This document shows positions 12,101 through 38,292 of a stretch of 64,000 nt of DNA, piece by piece. The translations under genes were made by a program, and so were the position numbers. The notes beneath the pieces are model-generated. The model was not told the origin of the DNA and ran no database searches. It saw nothing but the letters and a program-made list of their open reading frames with translations. Positions within the stretch are counted from its first letter, which is position 1. Each line of letters opens with the position of its first letter. This DNA comes from Centroberyx gerrardi. Lineage: Eukaryota; Chordata; Actinopteri; Beryciformes; Berycidae. The stretch spans positions 12,514,176 to 12,578,175 of the forward strand of contig NC_136016.1 in assembly GCF_048128805.1 (NCBI RefSeq), given 5' to 3'.

Positions 12101-12620
12101 TCATATTGCTGTTGATATTGAACTTGCATCCCACTGTTTCACAGTGCTGTGTTTCTGATGGCAAGAGCTGGGTAGTTCAATATGCTCCTTCTGGTGATAA
12201 AATGGGTTGATAATGTACAGTCTTCTGCAACCACTGAGGCTGCAAAATCTGTTTTTAAGCTGAAAACAAGGCCTGTGTATCAACAATGTCACTCTAGTAC
12301 TTTCACAACTACTAAATGCTCTATACAGCCGCAGCGCAGGCAGTTTTCAGGATGTTTTTGTTTGTGGGAAAGTTTAGTACATCATTATTCTCCCACAATA
12401 ATCAAGTGGTTCCTATGAAGTGTTTTCCATCATTATTACTGGGTATATGTCTGCGCGTATTTCCCAACACAGATCAAGCAACACCCAAACTAAATCTGGA
12501 GGTGAACAGAGCAGAGAAATAAATATACCCATCCCTCTCTCTGTTTCAAAAGAAGCAGAGAGGTGGTCTCACAACGCTTGTTAACTATCTTGTGTCTGGT
12601 CTGTCACAGCAGCATTTTAT
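9176..12620. other. intergenic sequence, no gene seen
   Basis: AT-rich with a few more GC-rich islands near 9850-9960 and 10200-10300. No exon with splice sites and family similarity was found. Confidence 0.45.
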
Positions 12621-12626
12621 TAAGTG

Positions 12627-12664
12627 AGTGTGTGTGTGTGTGTGTGGGTGTGTGTGTATGTATG
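12627..12664. repeat. (TG)n microsatellite
   Basis: About 16 TG units with one GG interruption, followed by TATGTATGCATGTATA. Confidence 0.9.
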
Positions 12665-13696
12665 CATGTATAGACACTCAGCAAGGACCCGCAGGATCCA
12701 CATACAGCACAGCAAGCGCAGTAAAACAACAGAGCAGAAGGAGATGAAACGAGCAACACCACCACGGGCACAGGCACTTGGAAGAGGATCTGAGAACCAT
12801 CCCATTCCAAAGCCCATTCTCTCTCTCTCCCTCTCTCCCTTGTTCTCAATATTTCCTAATAATTAGTGCTGCGCCACAGATGTGCATTTCTCCCTCTTCA
12901 CCCTCCTGCCTCTCCACCCTCTCAATCCTCTGTGTTTGTGATGTGAATGTGGGATATTAGGATGAGGATTTAAAGAGAGCATCATATGCTTTCTATTTGA
13001 TAAAGCCATTAAAAAGAGGACAAAGATGAAAGCTGAAAGGGCCATACACAAAAAAGCTGTAAAGAATTACATGTGAGCGTATTTAAGGACTGTAATCATA
13101 TTTTTAAGCAGTTTGATGAACCCAAACATGTGGGCAAAATGAAAAATGCAACTCAGTTTTGAACTTTGAAAATCAACTCTCTGGTATTTTGACTTCATAA
13201 ACCCCAAGGGAAAGGGGATAAATGAGTCAACTAGCAATAAAAGTTTCAAAGGCAACTGATAACTTTATTTGGTGAAATTATGGGGGGAGAAATTCTGGTC
13301 CTGGGCTCACTTATCAAGACCAAAAATATCTTCACCCTGCGCAACTGATTGGATATCCTGTTTCTCACCATCGAATCATTTCCCCTATAAACAAGTATCA
13401 AACATAAGTTTCCACCCGTACCATTCAAAAGTGATGAGTGACTCTGAGGTCATATGAAATCTGGTACGAACAAGACAATGATTCAGTGGACACTCTTTCA
13501 TCCTTGAGCAAGCCTTCAGAAAAAAAGAATCTATGCTTTGCTTTTGCTTTCCACAATTGTAATGCAGACGTAATTTTAATTTTCTCCTTCTTTCTATTTG
13601 AAATGTGATATTTTATACACACGTGAACTATGGCTTTGGATACACAAATCTTGAATTTATCCTTCCTTAGTGTCACAAATGAAAGTGTCACTTCAC

Positions 13697-13835
13697 CTAA
13701 ACAGGGAACAATGTGCGCATTCCCTTCGCAGGAACCTGTCTGCTTTGATTCCTGCCTTTTGCTATAAACATTTCCACACAGATACACAGCAAGAACCACC
13801 GCTGCGCATAGCTGAAATAAATGACACTTCATCAC
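13697..13835 (-). CDS. possible first exon of a secreted peptide (unconfirmed)
   Basis: A minus-strand frame opening with Met-Met at 13835 reads MMKCHLFQLCAAVVLAVYLC and then GNVYS-KRQ. This is a good signal peptide: short basic start, hydrophobic core and a plausible cleavage after a small residue. A possible donor TTTAG|GTGAAG falls at 13697/13696. The full open frame would be 136 residues, but after the donor position its composition looks random. I do not recognise a family and see no second exon downstream. It could easily be chance in this non-coding stretch. Confidence 0.2.
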
Positions 13836-14648
13836 ACTGAGCCCAGCTCTGTTATTGATGAGATCGCGGAAACAAGCATCCTGGATTTCTTCAAATAAGC
13901 TGCAGAGAGGGACCCATAACCTGCTCCAACACGTAATCCCTCCATTTTACTCAAGCTACTTCCTGAACCTGGGTTCTCCCTCCTGGATGCAGTCCCTGGG
14001 CTATTTCTCCATCAGACACCCTGGATATGGACTTATGGATGTAGGCTAAGGGTATCAAACAATTTGTATTAACATGTTTTTTTTACACCTATGTAGCAGA
14101 GATCCAGTCCTTTCATTGCTAGTGTAGAAAACAAAAATCTAATTGTCGGCCTTTTCTGTGCTTCAACAGCAATGAAATGATCACATCCATGCCACATAGG
14201 TTGAAAAACTCAACTTTGAGCTATACTGTGAATTCATCCAGAGTAGGGAGGAGGTCCCTGGTTCACCGGGGCCCCTAAGGGACCATACAGCTGGCCTGCA
14301 GTAATTGCTGTGCAAGGGGCCGTGGAGAGAGAAGACCGTGTAGAAAGCAGGAAGAGTAACTCAGGCAGAATCGCGGCAATTGACTTGAGCCTTTTCAATC
14401 GCTCTGCTGGACGTCATGCTGTCTGAGCGGCCCATCAGGCCCAGGTGTGTCGATACAGTCTTGTGAAACGTAAAATAGCATTTGCATCAAAACATGGAGA
14501 CTTGGAAAGCTTTCTCTTCCTCTCTGTCATTTCACTTTCCTTCTTGATGTCATTCTTTCTCTGACTCTCTTTCCCTTGCTCTATTTTTCTCATTTGTCCC
14601 CATCACTCATCCTCAGTTCAGCTGGAGACCTTAAACAGGAGTTTGCCT

Positions 14649-14661
14649 CCACCTAGTGGTC
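14649..14661 (-). promoter_or_regulatory. CTCF-like motif
   Basis: The minus strand reads ACCACTAGGTGGAGGC, close to the CTCF core CCASYAGRKGGCR with one mismatch near the end. It lies between sost and dusp3. Binding is inferred from the motif only. Confidence 0.35.
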
Positions 14662-16822
14662 ACAAGCTGCAGTACTTACAGAGACAGGCCAGTACTGTAC
14701 TGTGTGTTGGACTGGTTCAGTGTCTCTGGCAAGAAGTCTGACAAGTCCAAGATGACCAACCTAACCCTAACCCTACAAAATGATTGATCAGCACAAATTA
14801 TGGTACATTTTTAAGATTAGTAGGTAACCTATGTGCCTATTTATCACAATGATAACACTTTTACATACTGGATCTATTTTTTGGATCTTTTTTCTGAACA
14901 GAATTCCTCAAATTATCACATTAATCCTTTTCCAAACTTTCCCGTGGGCGGTTTATTCAGGTCATGTTGAAGCATTTAACCACAAGGATTCTCTTTACTC
15001 ATTTTTCAGCAATTATGTGTTCTGTATTTTTTTCCCCAAGTGCATTCCCCTACTTTGTAATAATCAAGGCCCATTAAGACAAATTTGAAGGGATGGCTTG
15101 CATCATATGATATAAAACTGCTCGGGAAAAAAAGATTATTGTCATGCAAAAGTAGACCATTGCACAAAACTGAGCCATTCCCATGCTCCTGTCCAGCTGA
15201 CCAGGAAATGAAAAACATATTATTGTATTTTGCAAAGATGACTATTCTCAAATTGTAACGGATGGATAGATATTAAAAGGAAATCAATGATCTCCAAATA
15301 TGTTCCTATTTAATTTTCATTCTTGTGGAGTAAACATGCATCATGCTCATTTCATCAAAGTCAAAAAAATGTGCCGCTCATCACATGAGGTTAATATCTT
15401 AGCCATTTATTCTTAAACATAAGAAAGAAAGGACTTCTTCAAGGTAAGAAAAATAACACTGCAATTTAAAATCAAGTGCACTTCAACAAACAGTGTCTCC
15501 ATCTGCAAGGGAGCTGTCCCTTCCTACTGTGTGAAGTGAGATACACAAAATCAAAAATAGATCCAAAGAATCAATCTTCACTGTAAGGCTTTGGGTGGGA
15601 TGGTGTGTCGTTACTGTTATGATGCGTTTCTTTGACCTTTTTCGCTGGCGGTGACAAATATATACTTGGAAAAAAACCATAAACAGCCAATCCACAACCC
15701 GACAACATCACAACAATGTCCTCAGTGACATCTGTACATGAACATCAATGCAACTATGTGACAAGGTGAGAGGTTGACTGTGATGTGGAGTCCAAGAGGA
15801 ATCAGGCAGTGGGCTCATTTGTGCTACAACTCCTGCTATAAGCCAAGTGTCTGCATGGGAGCAGGATGAAGACGAAAGCTCTGGGGTCAGCACCTGACCT
15901 AGGACAAATACTATCTGTAAATAACGTGTTTGTGTGAACCTTCTTGGAATACCAGACGGGTGGGATTTACTGCATCAGTTCAGCTAAGTCCAGTCAGCCA
16001 TATAAGTTGCCATGATGTCAAATGTCAGTTGTCAGTCACAGAAGGGTCAAATAGTGCTGTTGCAAATACTTCTCGTGGTTTGCCTTTGCCTACTTCAGTG
16101 CAGATGGTTGGATTTTGCCACATAGGACAGCGAATGAGTGGAAATAATCCCAGGAAAGAATTTGTGGGTGAATTTAATATACTGTTCTGTGATTAAACAC
16201 ATACGTGGCACTTTCTGAATTATCAGATAATCCCCCTCCCAATCTGGTAATCCATGCAGTTTTACACAAACACTATGAATTATTTGCTGTTACTGTTTGA
16301 CCCAGCTCTGACTATCATTGTAGGTGACTCATCTAAAAACAACATGGATGATGACTTAGCTGGCTAAATGGTAAAGAGGGAGAAGTAGGTCACAGTCACA
16401 CTTTCGTGGGGACACTTTTCAGAGTTTCCTACTTTACAAAAAAAAAAAAGACCATTCTTTAATAATATAGCAAAATAATCAACCTATAAACAAATCATAC
16501 ATTTTAAGTCTTTGTAACAGGACAAATCTAAATGAAAGTTAACCAAACAATACTTGGAGAAAAGAAATTAAAAGGAATGTTTCATTTGCAATTTCAACAC
16601 TCTAGATCTAGCTATAGATCTGATATCAGACAATACCCTATCTATATAGTAGGCTAGTTATGACAGTAAAATGCAGCAATTCACAATAGCCTTAGTGCGT
16701 GTTACATACTCAGTATATATAACAATATACATTAATGGCAGGTCACATTTGACATTCTCGACAATACATCACGTACTGTACCATAAGCATAACCCACAAA
16801 ATGATGCTGGTACCATGTTAAT

Positions 16823-16856
16823 AAAAATAAATAATAAATAATAAATAAATAAGTAC
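16823..16856. repeat. (AAAT)n/(AAT)n simple repeat
   Basis: Run of AATAAA/AATAATAAATAAATAA units. Confidence 0.85.
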
Positions 16857-17078
16857 TAATTGGTTTGGTATTGACATTACAGGGCTTCACATTCTAGACA
16901 AAAGACAAAAAAAGTTCTCATGGGACCTTAATAATTAATTAATTTTAGTGGCCTTAGACAGAAAATGCAAATTTTCGGTTTCGTTTTTATACTATTTATG
17001 ATGTCGTGACTTATAATCATCATAAATAATGATAATTAGCAATTAAAAAAGAGCTTGTGCAAACCACTAGAATCATTC

Positions 17079-17095
17079 AACAGCAGGTGGCAGTG
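17079..17095 (+). promoter_or_regulatory. CTCF-like motif
   Basis: AACAGCAGGTGGCAGTG on the plus strand matches the CTCF core apart from its first base. It is oriented opposite to the similar motif near 14650. Binding is inferred from the motif only. Confidence 0.35.
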
Positions 17096-18879
17096 TTTCT
17101 CTGTTACTCAATGCATAAAAGGGTGTTGAGCCAACTGATATACAGGTGTAGCCATCGCACAAGTTCACTTTTTATGCTTGCTTTGCTGTACCGTTGCTCT
17201 ACTCCCAAAAGGAATTGTTGAGAAAAATTTAAACTTCTTAAACAGAAGACTTCTACCATGGCTACCACTGAATGAACTAGTTTCATCTGTTTTTCAGCCC
17301 CTATCATGGGAGTAGTTATGTCAACCTAGTGGAGCATGAGCAAAGACCATCAATAATCTAATCAATAAGCAGGTGTAGGCAGTTGATGCTTTAAAGTACA
17401 TACCCTCATCCTGAACCGATTTTAAGGAATTCCCCCTTTGAAAAACTGTTCCTTTCAGTAGCAAATTTCATATTGAGGTGTGATTAAAGACATATCATCC
17501 AGACAAATACTGAACAGTTGTTGCTTTTTGTGTACTCGGAGGGAGGACACTCTTGCGGAGCAGACGCAAGTATTTGAATGAGAAAAACCCCAGTGTGTGA
17601 CTACAAAGCCAATCATTAACATTTGTAAACGGCTTTTGTACAATAGGTCACTTGGCACAGACAATCTTGGTGAATGGTTTATTTGTGTGAGGGCACGAAG
17701 GTTTTATCGCTCTCTCTCTCTCTGTATCTACACTACAGTATATTCTTAGGGTTGTATATAAAGTATTTGTAGGCGCCTTGATTATACAGGAATGTTACAT
17801 GGCGTGCATGGATATACCTTTTTGTTTGTTATACAATTTATTTTATTGGGTGAACTCCATTGTTGTGCAGTTGGGTGTGGTTTTGGTTCATGATGAGGTG
17901 GTGTGAACAAACTATAGTATGATACATGAGCAAACCTATACTAAAATATATGTGAAAATGGTCTCAAATATTTAAACTACTGCACTTGATTTATCTTGCC
18001 AAACACTTTAGCAATCCCAAAAGGGGAAGCACTGCTTGCAAGATGCATGAAATCAAGTGTGTTTTCTATATATATTTGAAACATATTCAAGTGCATGTTT
18101 TACCCACTTTCAGTTGCATGAGATGACCAAAGCACAGAGAGTGGATAGGAACAACCTGCATATAAACTAGGACTGAGACCATCACTGGGACCCAGAATCA
18201 GCGGTATGTCACTTACACAGTGCAAGTTTGTGACGTCTCCCATGAGAGCCATCTCAACTGCACTCCTGTTCTCACTCAACAACAGTTTACGACGCATTAC
18301 CCTCGATTCTAACTCCCTGTGATAATATTACCTTCTCTGACTTTTCCTCCTTGCCAATAATGAGTCAGAGGCTACAGCACCACTTGGCATTTCAATGCAA
18401 TTTTTGAGATCCTATACTAAAGATCAGACTTTATGAGATCCGATTGCTGTTAACTCATGACCTGAAAATGGCTGTTATGCGTCTGTGGCTGTATTTACTT
18501 AAGTCTGTCTGTGTCACTTTTTCCCACTCGCCCTCTCCAACTCTTTACATTGCTTGTATGCGCGCTCCATATATGTAGAATTCCGATCAGAATTCGAGCC
18601 TGACCAACTTCCATATCTGGTTTTGAAGATCTGATAGCAATGTGAGCATTTTTTTTCCTGCACCCAGACCTTTAACTTGGCATGTCTGGGTATGATTACA
18701 TGATAAAAGTTGCATTGAAATGACAAGTGCAACTATAGCCAGAGAATCACTTCATTCTAATACAAACAAGCTGTTGATCTCAGTAGAAAAAATCTAACTC
18801 CTGTCAAGAAAGAAAGGAAGAAAGAAATGTTTTGAAGCACCAAATGAAGAGGTGATGAAGTGAGTGTAACCCTGAATGT

Positions 18880-19245
18880 GTTGACATGCACGCAGTATTC
18901 CAGATGCTGGGTCATATCCCAGCTAAGGTTATATACAGGAAAATCTATATGCATCTTCATATGCTGTTCCTGAATCTTGCTGTATATATGAATAAATAGA
19001 ATATTCCAAGTATTACAATGGAAAATGAACTTACAGACTGCAAAAACCAACAGTAAACAGGATAAGATGTTTACATGCCTCAGTATCCCAGCTAATATTG
19101 GCATATTCTTGCTATTGTAATCAGGTTTCTCATAACTGGGACATGAAATAATCCAGGCTATTGTAAACAGAACATGGCATTTTACATGCGTCTCATACTT
19201 GAGTATCACAAATAATAATAGAATATGAATGTACATGTAAATGCA
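18880..19245. repeat. probable dispersed repeat with internal TTTACATGC motifs
   Basis: The motif (T)TTACATGC followed by CAGTATCCCAGCTAAT-like sequence recurs near 18882, 19070 and 19178. An inverted TACATGTAAATGCA lies near 19231. Repeated sub-motifs in both orientations suggest a non-autonomous transposon with subterminal repeats. No clear ends were found. A 159-residue minus-strand open frame here is likely non-functional. Confidence 0.4.
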
Positions 19246-19577
19246 CTGTGGAACAGAAAAGTGGAGGAGTGTGATGACATAAGAGCCATGTAAAAGTTGA
19301 TTATCCTATAATGTCATATACAAATATAATATGGTTGATATATAAGGACTAAGACATGTACTAACGATACCTACACATTATAGACACATTGCTCATACAT
19401 TCATATATGTCAACACTTAAATATGTATATATACATGTATATATTCATATGTATAGATATATCAAAGGAGGAATAAATAGTGCCATTAATGAGGTGAGAC
19501 AACCTAGTTGAACTGTTCATTTTCTCGGCTAGTGAGACAACTATCCCCTTCTATTCATGCTAACACGCCCCAGGCCG

Positions 19578-19583
19578 TTTATT
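19578..19583 (-). terminator. dusp3: candidate dusp3 poly(A) signal
   Basis: The minus strand reads AATAAA about 1.87 kb past the dusp3 stop codon. It would give a long 3' UTR, as in mammalian DUSP3. No transcript evidence is available, and other variant signals could be used. Confidence 0.25.
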
Positions 19584-20131
19584 CGTGAGCATTATGCAAT
19601 TTGACGTGTGGGACATAGTGGCTGAACTACCGACGCTCTATACTGTGTGCAGTGTGCAAATTGAAGTGATGCTGGTGGTCGTCCAGCTAAACAGTTCTGA
19701 CTTTCCATCTCCCTCTCTTTCTCTGTCGCTCTGTCTCCCCACTCTCTCCCGTTCTCACAGTCCATGGGAGTTTGTCTCCAGAAACAAATCTGTCTCTGTC
19801 TCTCTCTCTCCCTCTTGAGGAGTGACCTTGTACGGGTTTTAAAAACACTCCAACAATGCCCTCTCTGGCACTAAATATAGTATACAGTATTATGCCCAGT
19901 AATAAATACAATGTTTTTCCAAAAAGTATTGTTGATGAACTACCGTTGCCTATATGTAACAACTAGATATGGTATATTATGGGAAATACAACATTGTCAT
20001 ATTTAGATGTGATTACATTCTATAGGGCTGATGGGGTATTGACATATATTGCAATGTACTAATACAGACAAACAAAAAGGCTTTGTGGTTGGACCCTGTG
20101 TGTGCATTAAGCCAGGCATAGTACATTACTG

Positions 20132-20174
20132 TAGGACACACACTTGGGACTCTAGGACACACACTTGGGACTGA
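20132..20174. repeat. 21-bp tandem duplication
   Basis: The unit TAGGACACACACTTGGGACT is present twice in direct succession. Confidence 0.85.
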
Positions 20175-21447
20175 GACAAGTGGCATGTTGTGTATGGGCC
20201 TCGGACAAATTGTGTTGATGAAACAGTGGTATTGGATACTGGCTGAAAGGCTGTGTCAGGGAATTGGCAGTGGACAACTCTCTGGCATGATGACTGTATC
20301 TTTCTTTGTACTGAAAATGGGCGGCATCTATCCCTGGTGATGCATTCAGCTGCAAAAATCAGGTGCGAGTCAAGGGTAGCAATGGACATGCTACATAGAG
20401 CTAGCTTGTATTTGGACGCAATAGAGTGTGAACAAGTCGTGGCTTGTTTGTGCATATAATATCTGCCCCTACAACTAGGAGATAAAGGAATCTAAGGATA
20501 TGAGTGGGCTAACAAAACTCTGGGAGCCATCTTTCCTATTTCTATGGAATGTTTGACTTTTTTCTCCATCCACTCACTTTTCACAGGACCTCCTGTTATC
20601 TTTTTGCCTTCTGTTTGATGTCACTTCTGTGTGATGTCATATCCGACCTATTTTGTCCTCATGTTTGTTTCTTTGTTGCATTATATAAAGTGAGCCAAGT
20701 GGCCATATAAGTCTTTCAATATTTGGGACTTAATCATAGCATATCATGCTATTCTTGGAATTTTGGGAGACTCCTGCTGGCGGTGACATCACTGTTACCT
20801 CATGACATTCCCGGCAGTGGAAAACTATGGAATGATTGTGCTATAATCTACTATTTTGTACCACTGTTTAGGACTTGCATGCTCTGAAATTGGAGCGCAG
20901 CATTCACCTTCTCAACTTGTGGGAATTGAGGAAATGCTTCGTAAGTAGCTCATGTCAAAAACGATACTGATGGTAATTTGGAGCATTTGGGGTACTAGCA
21001 GTGTGATGTCTGTGTGGAATGGAGTTAGAAAAGGGGATGAGGCTTTCGTTTTGAGCCATAGAGATCACGCTCTCATCTTGTCTTTGCAGTAGGAGCAGGC
21101 AGAGGGCTGACAGATGTACCCTTACAGAGCAGCAGTGACAGAGGGGGATTGGAGATTAGAAAAAAGACGGGCAGTATGGATGGTACATGAGCAGTGTGTG
21201 TGTATGCATGTATGCAAGCATGTGTGTGTGAGATTGTGTGTGTGCGTGGGAAAGAAATACATATGTAGATAAATGTACTGTATGTGTATGTTTGAGTTTC
21301 AGAATACCCCCGGTGTGTAGTGGTGTGTCAGATGAGTGCTGGTTTGGTCGGGGCGGGGTCAGTCTCAGAGAGCAGCTGAAACCTGTGAAAGGCATGATGG
21401 GAGGAGAAAGGGTACAGGGTCTCTTAATCTCTATGCCTCTCCTATTT

Positions 21448-35250
<13,803 letters not shown>

Positions 35251-36069
35251 CAAGCTTGAGGGAGTTAGGAGTAAGACTTCCGGTCAAAACTTTCAAAATA
35301 AAGCTATTAGTGATGATTGAATGAATTATGTTTTCTGTTTAATACAAAGTACAAAAATAAAAATATAGGCGATTTAAGGAGGGATCTGTAGAAAATTAAA
35401 ATACAATTGTGTTTTTCTTTTTCATAGCATAGCCTAGCTATAGTTTTGTTATCTTAGACAAACTGGAATAAGCAGGGATAACATTTGCCCGTTCATGTGC
35501 AGACTAAAACAAAATGAACAGGGGACTACTGGTGAAAGTGTGGTCATCATGACAGCTGAATAGCGCTTCAGGGTAATGCACAAAACCCATAAATTAGAGA
35601 TGTGTCTGATAGTTGCTCAGTAAATGAAAGTGTGGCAGTGTGTTTGAGTTGTGGATGGGTAGACATAGATGTTTGTCATAGAAGGAATAATGGTGGTGTG
35701 GAGAAGAGATGAAGGGGGGCGCAGAGGCCCTTCCTGTGATGCATATAGGGTCCACAATTCCTAGCAATACGCCCCTGCCCACTGTTGCCAACTTGGTGAC
35801 TTAGATTTTTGTTTTAGTGTTGGTGTAGAAAATATAGGCTATTCATTTGCAAAATATCTTATGAGCACCTATGACTTTCTGAGCAGCCATAGCTATTTTC
35901 CATGCAAGGGAGTAGGCTATATGCAACACTGCCTGTACACGGGGTCAAGTCAGCCAGACAAAGCCACGAAATGTATGCTTTTATTTTGAACGCAAAATCG
36001 CATAACTTCCGGTATCGTTCTGGCTGTTTGTGGCTTTCTTGACTCAACTCCCTTTCCCCCACTATCTCT

Positions 36070-36236
36070 TGCAGACACACCCCAGCTAACTCGCCCACCG
36101 GCAGTCAGACACTCCGGAGACGGGAGCTGGACCGGAGGACGACAGCGACACACGCCAACAAGGGTGGCAACCGACGACGACCGACCGATAAGCAAGGCGG
36201 TGGGAGGACAACATGCTGCCTTCAGGTGCTCCTGGT
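36070..36236 (+). promoter_or_regulatory. CpG-rich island, possible first exon of an unknown transcript
   Basis: A short stretch dense in CpG (for example GACGACGACCGACCGATAAG) in otherwise AT-rich sequence, about 1 kb from the dusp3 start. On the plus strand it has an acceptor-like TCTCTTGCAG at its left. At its right an ATG opens a short frame (MLPSGAPG) up to a donor-like CTG|GTAAAC. It may be a divergent promoter, a 5' exon or part of the dusp3 promoter. No gene identity can be given. Confidence 0.35.
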
Positions 36237-36765
36237 AAACTCCTACTTCACAGGTTTAGAAGTCGAATTTATGACTTTATGGCGGGCGTTCAGTTGCCTT
36301 TGGTCGGGCACAATAACAAAATGGATCCTGTAACAGAAGTAGGCTATATTCTCTGTGGCTGTTGTTTTATTTTATAAATAGTAAAGCTACATAGCCTATA
36401 GCTACTTTGTGCTGCAGTGACAAAATAAAGAGGAGATAATATGCATCAGGTGTGTAGGTTGATGTTTTAATTAATTTACTAAAACCAAAAAATCCTTGAA
36501 AACGAAATATAAAAATGTGAAAATACAACAATCTCATAAATAAATCACTTTACCACCAATGTGCCATCAGACAGCTTCATTTAAAACGTCACATCTCCGC
36601 GATTCAATTCAAAGAAAATTCCTACCTTCCCAGTATAGGCTATTTACCACTTTGTTGGGTCTTTCAATGCGCTCACATCACAATTACAACATTTCCCACA
36701 GCACGGGAAGGCAGCAGCAGCAGCGCCACCAGAGAGACCGCTCAATTATCTCTTAACGTCTGGCT

Positions 36766-36980
36766 GCACTTCGATTGACATTCCTGTTTGCACACAACAT
36801 ACTGTTGCTGGGAGCAGAACACAGCCACAGTAGTCTTGACTTCGGTAAGATATATTTTATGTTGATGAACTCTTCTTAGTGATGCAATTATCGGAGGGCA
36901 AGCACCAGCTCTATTAGCACTTCGATTGGCATTCCTGTTTGCAAGCAAATTACTGTTGATCCTGGGGCACAATCCAGCCC
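36766..36980. repeat. direct repeat, two ~60-bp copies 151 bp apart
   Basis: GCACTTCGATTG(A/G)CATTCC and TGTTTGCA, then a match through ...ACTGTTG...CA(A/C)..CAGCC, at 36766 and again at 36917. Likely a tandem duplication or two copies of a repeat. The 129-residue minus-strand frame across it is not protein-like. Confidence 0.75.
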
Positions 36981-37440
36981 AGACAAGTTTATTGCAGTAA
37001 CATAATGACGTAAATGTGTTTAAATAAGCAACAAGCAGCATGTGTTTCATAATATTCCAATAAGAATAGCTTAGAATGGTTATCAGAAAGGTTTTATAAC
37101 TTAGACTGGGCATTATCATTTTAGAGATCATTTGGTTTCTGGATAGTTTGTGAAGATAAATGACTGCAGTTTTACGTCCCAGGGTCGATGGCAGGACCTA
37201 CAACAAGTGGCCATGAACTAATAAATAAATAAATAACTGATTTGGAAATGCTGACAAGGTTTTGCAAGAACATGTATCCAGTAAGCCTTAGGCTTTACAA
37301 AGTCTTTACAACTTTTAGCTATAACTTTATTATTTTACATTCGAGTCACTGAGACTTGTATTAGCCCTATAGTTCTTATAAAAAACACTCCACAGGTGGC
37401 ATAGTGGTCAAATTGTTGTGATACATTTGGCATAACATAA

Positions 37441-37457
37441 CTTTTTTTTTTTTTTTT
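37441..37457. repeat. poly-T run
   Basis: Seventeen T residues; possibly the tail of a retroposed element in minus orientation, but no body was recognised. Confidence 0.6.
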
Positions 37458-37894
37458 ATCCAGGGAAGATTTACTAAGCAGTTCCTCTGGGGCATTTTGG
37501 GATTAAATGCCTTACTCCTAATGACACTATGTGGGTTATGGATGGTGATGTGATGGTGTATATTCAGTTCACAACTTCCATGCTTGCGTTACATCATTTT
37601 CCAAACAAAAGAGGCCATCCTCAGTTCAGTGAGTTCAATGCATTGTTATCCAATACAGCTGCATGGTTTCAATAGATCATGACAGAACAATGTAATGCCA
37701 GGGGACCAGTTTTAACAATGTTACCAAGAATCCAGCAAGGAGAGCTTTGTTCTAACTGAGACTTTGTTTTGCTGTGATCCTGATAGTATAAGAAGAGTTC
37801 TTGTCACCAGAGAGATGCTGGTACAAACTCCTAGGCCAGATGGAAAATTTAGATGGGAGAAGTGAACAAGAAACATTCCTCCCTCTCTCAACAA

Positions 37895-37985
37895 CTATTG
37901 CTGAAGTGCCCTTGATCAAGGCACTTAACCCCCACCTGCCATAGTGGAACACTTGTACTCGTCAGCTCCCAGGGCTGAGTGTGTG
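37895..37985. mobile_element. fish interspersed-repeat fragment
   Basis: GAAGTGCCCTTGATCAAGGC followed by ACTTAACCCCCA resembles a string very common in teleost interspersed repeats. Only this fragment is present and it abuts the next MITE. Confidence 0.45.
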
Positions 37986-38002
37986 TAACTGTGAACTAGG
38001 GC

Positions 38003-38292
38003 AAGGGTTCTCAAACATGTTCATGTCACGGACCCCCAAAGAGACACACACATTAGACCACCAACCCCCTATTTGTCAGATGGATCCATGTGGGAAAATT
38101 CTTGTTATTGTTGATTCATTGTCTATTCTGTATGTGAAGAGATAATAGTGGTGAGAGCGAAATCTATGAATAAAATAGTATTTTTTATGCATTCTCTAAT
38201 AGGGATTATTTTAATTATGGTGAAAAATATTCCTCATTTTGCTGGGGGACCCCCTGTAATCCCCTCAAGGACAAAACTTTGAGAACTACTGA
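38003..38292. mobile_element. hAT (Charlie-like) MITE, 290 bp
   Basis: The left end AAGGGTTCTCAAAC and right end CTTTGAGAACTACTG are inverted counterparts, with the GGACCCCC strings typical of this family inside each end. Flanks ACTAGGGC (37995-38002) and AGTAGGGC (38293-38300) match 7 of 8, fitting an 8-bp hAT target duplication. No transposase is encoded. Confidence 0.8.

Noticed and set aside
18757-19236. 159-codon minus-strand frame with hydrophobic stretches
   Set aside because: Lies over a probable dispersed repeat in AT-rich DNA; no family similarity or splice context.
36742-37131. 129-codon minus-strand frame
   Set aside because: Spans the 151-bp-spaced direct repeat; no domain, and its codons do not look selected.
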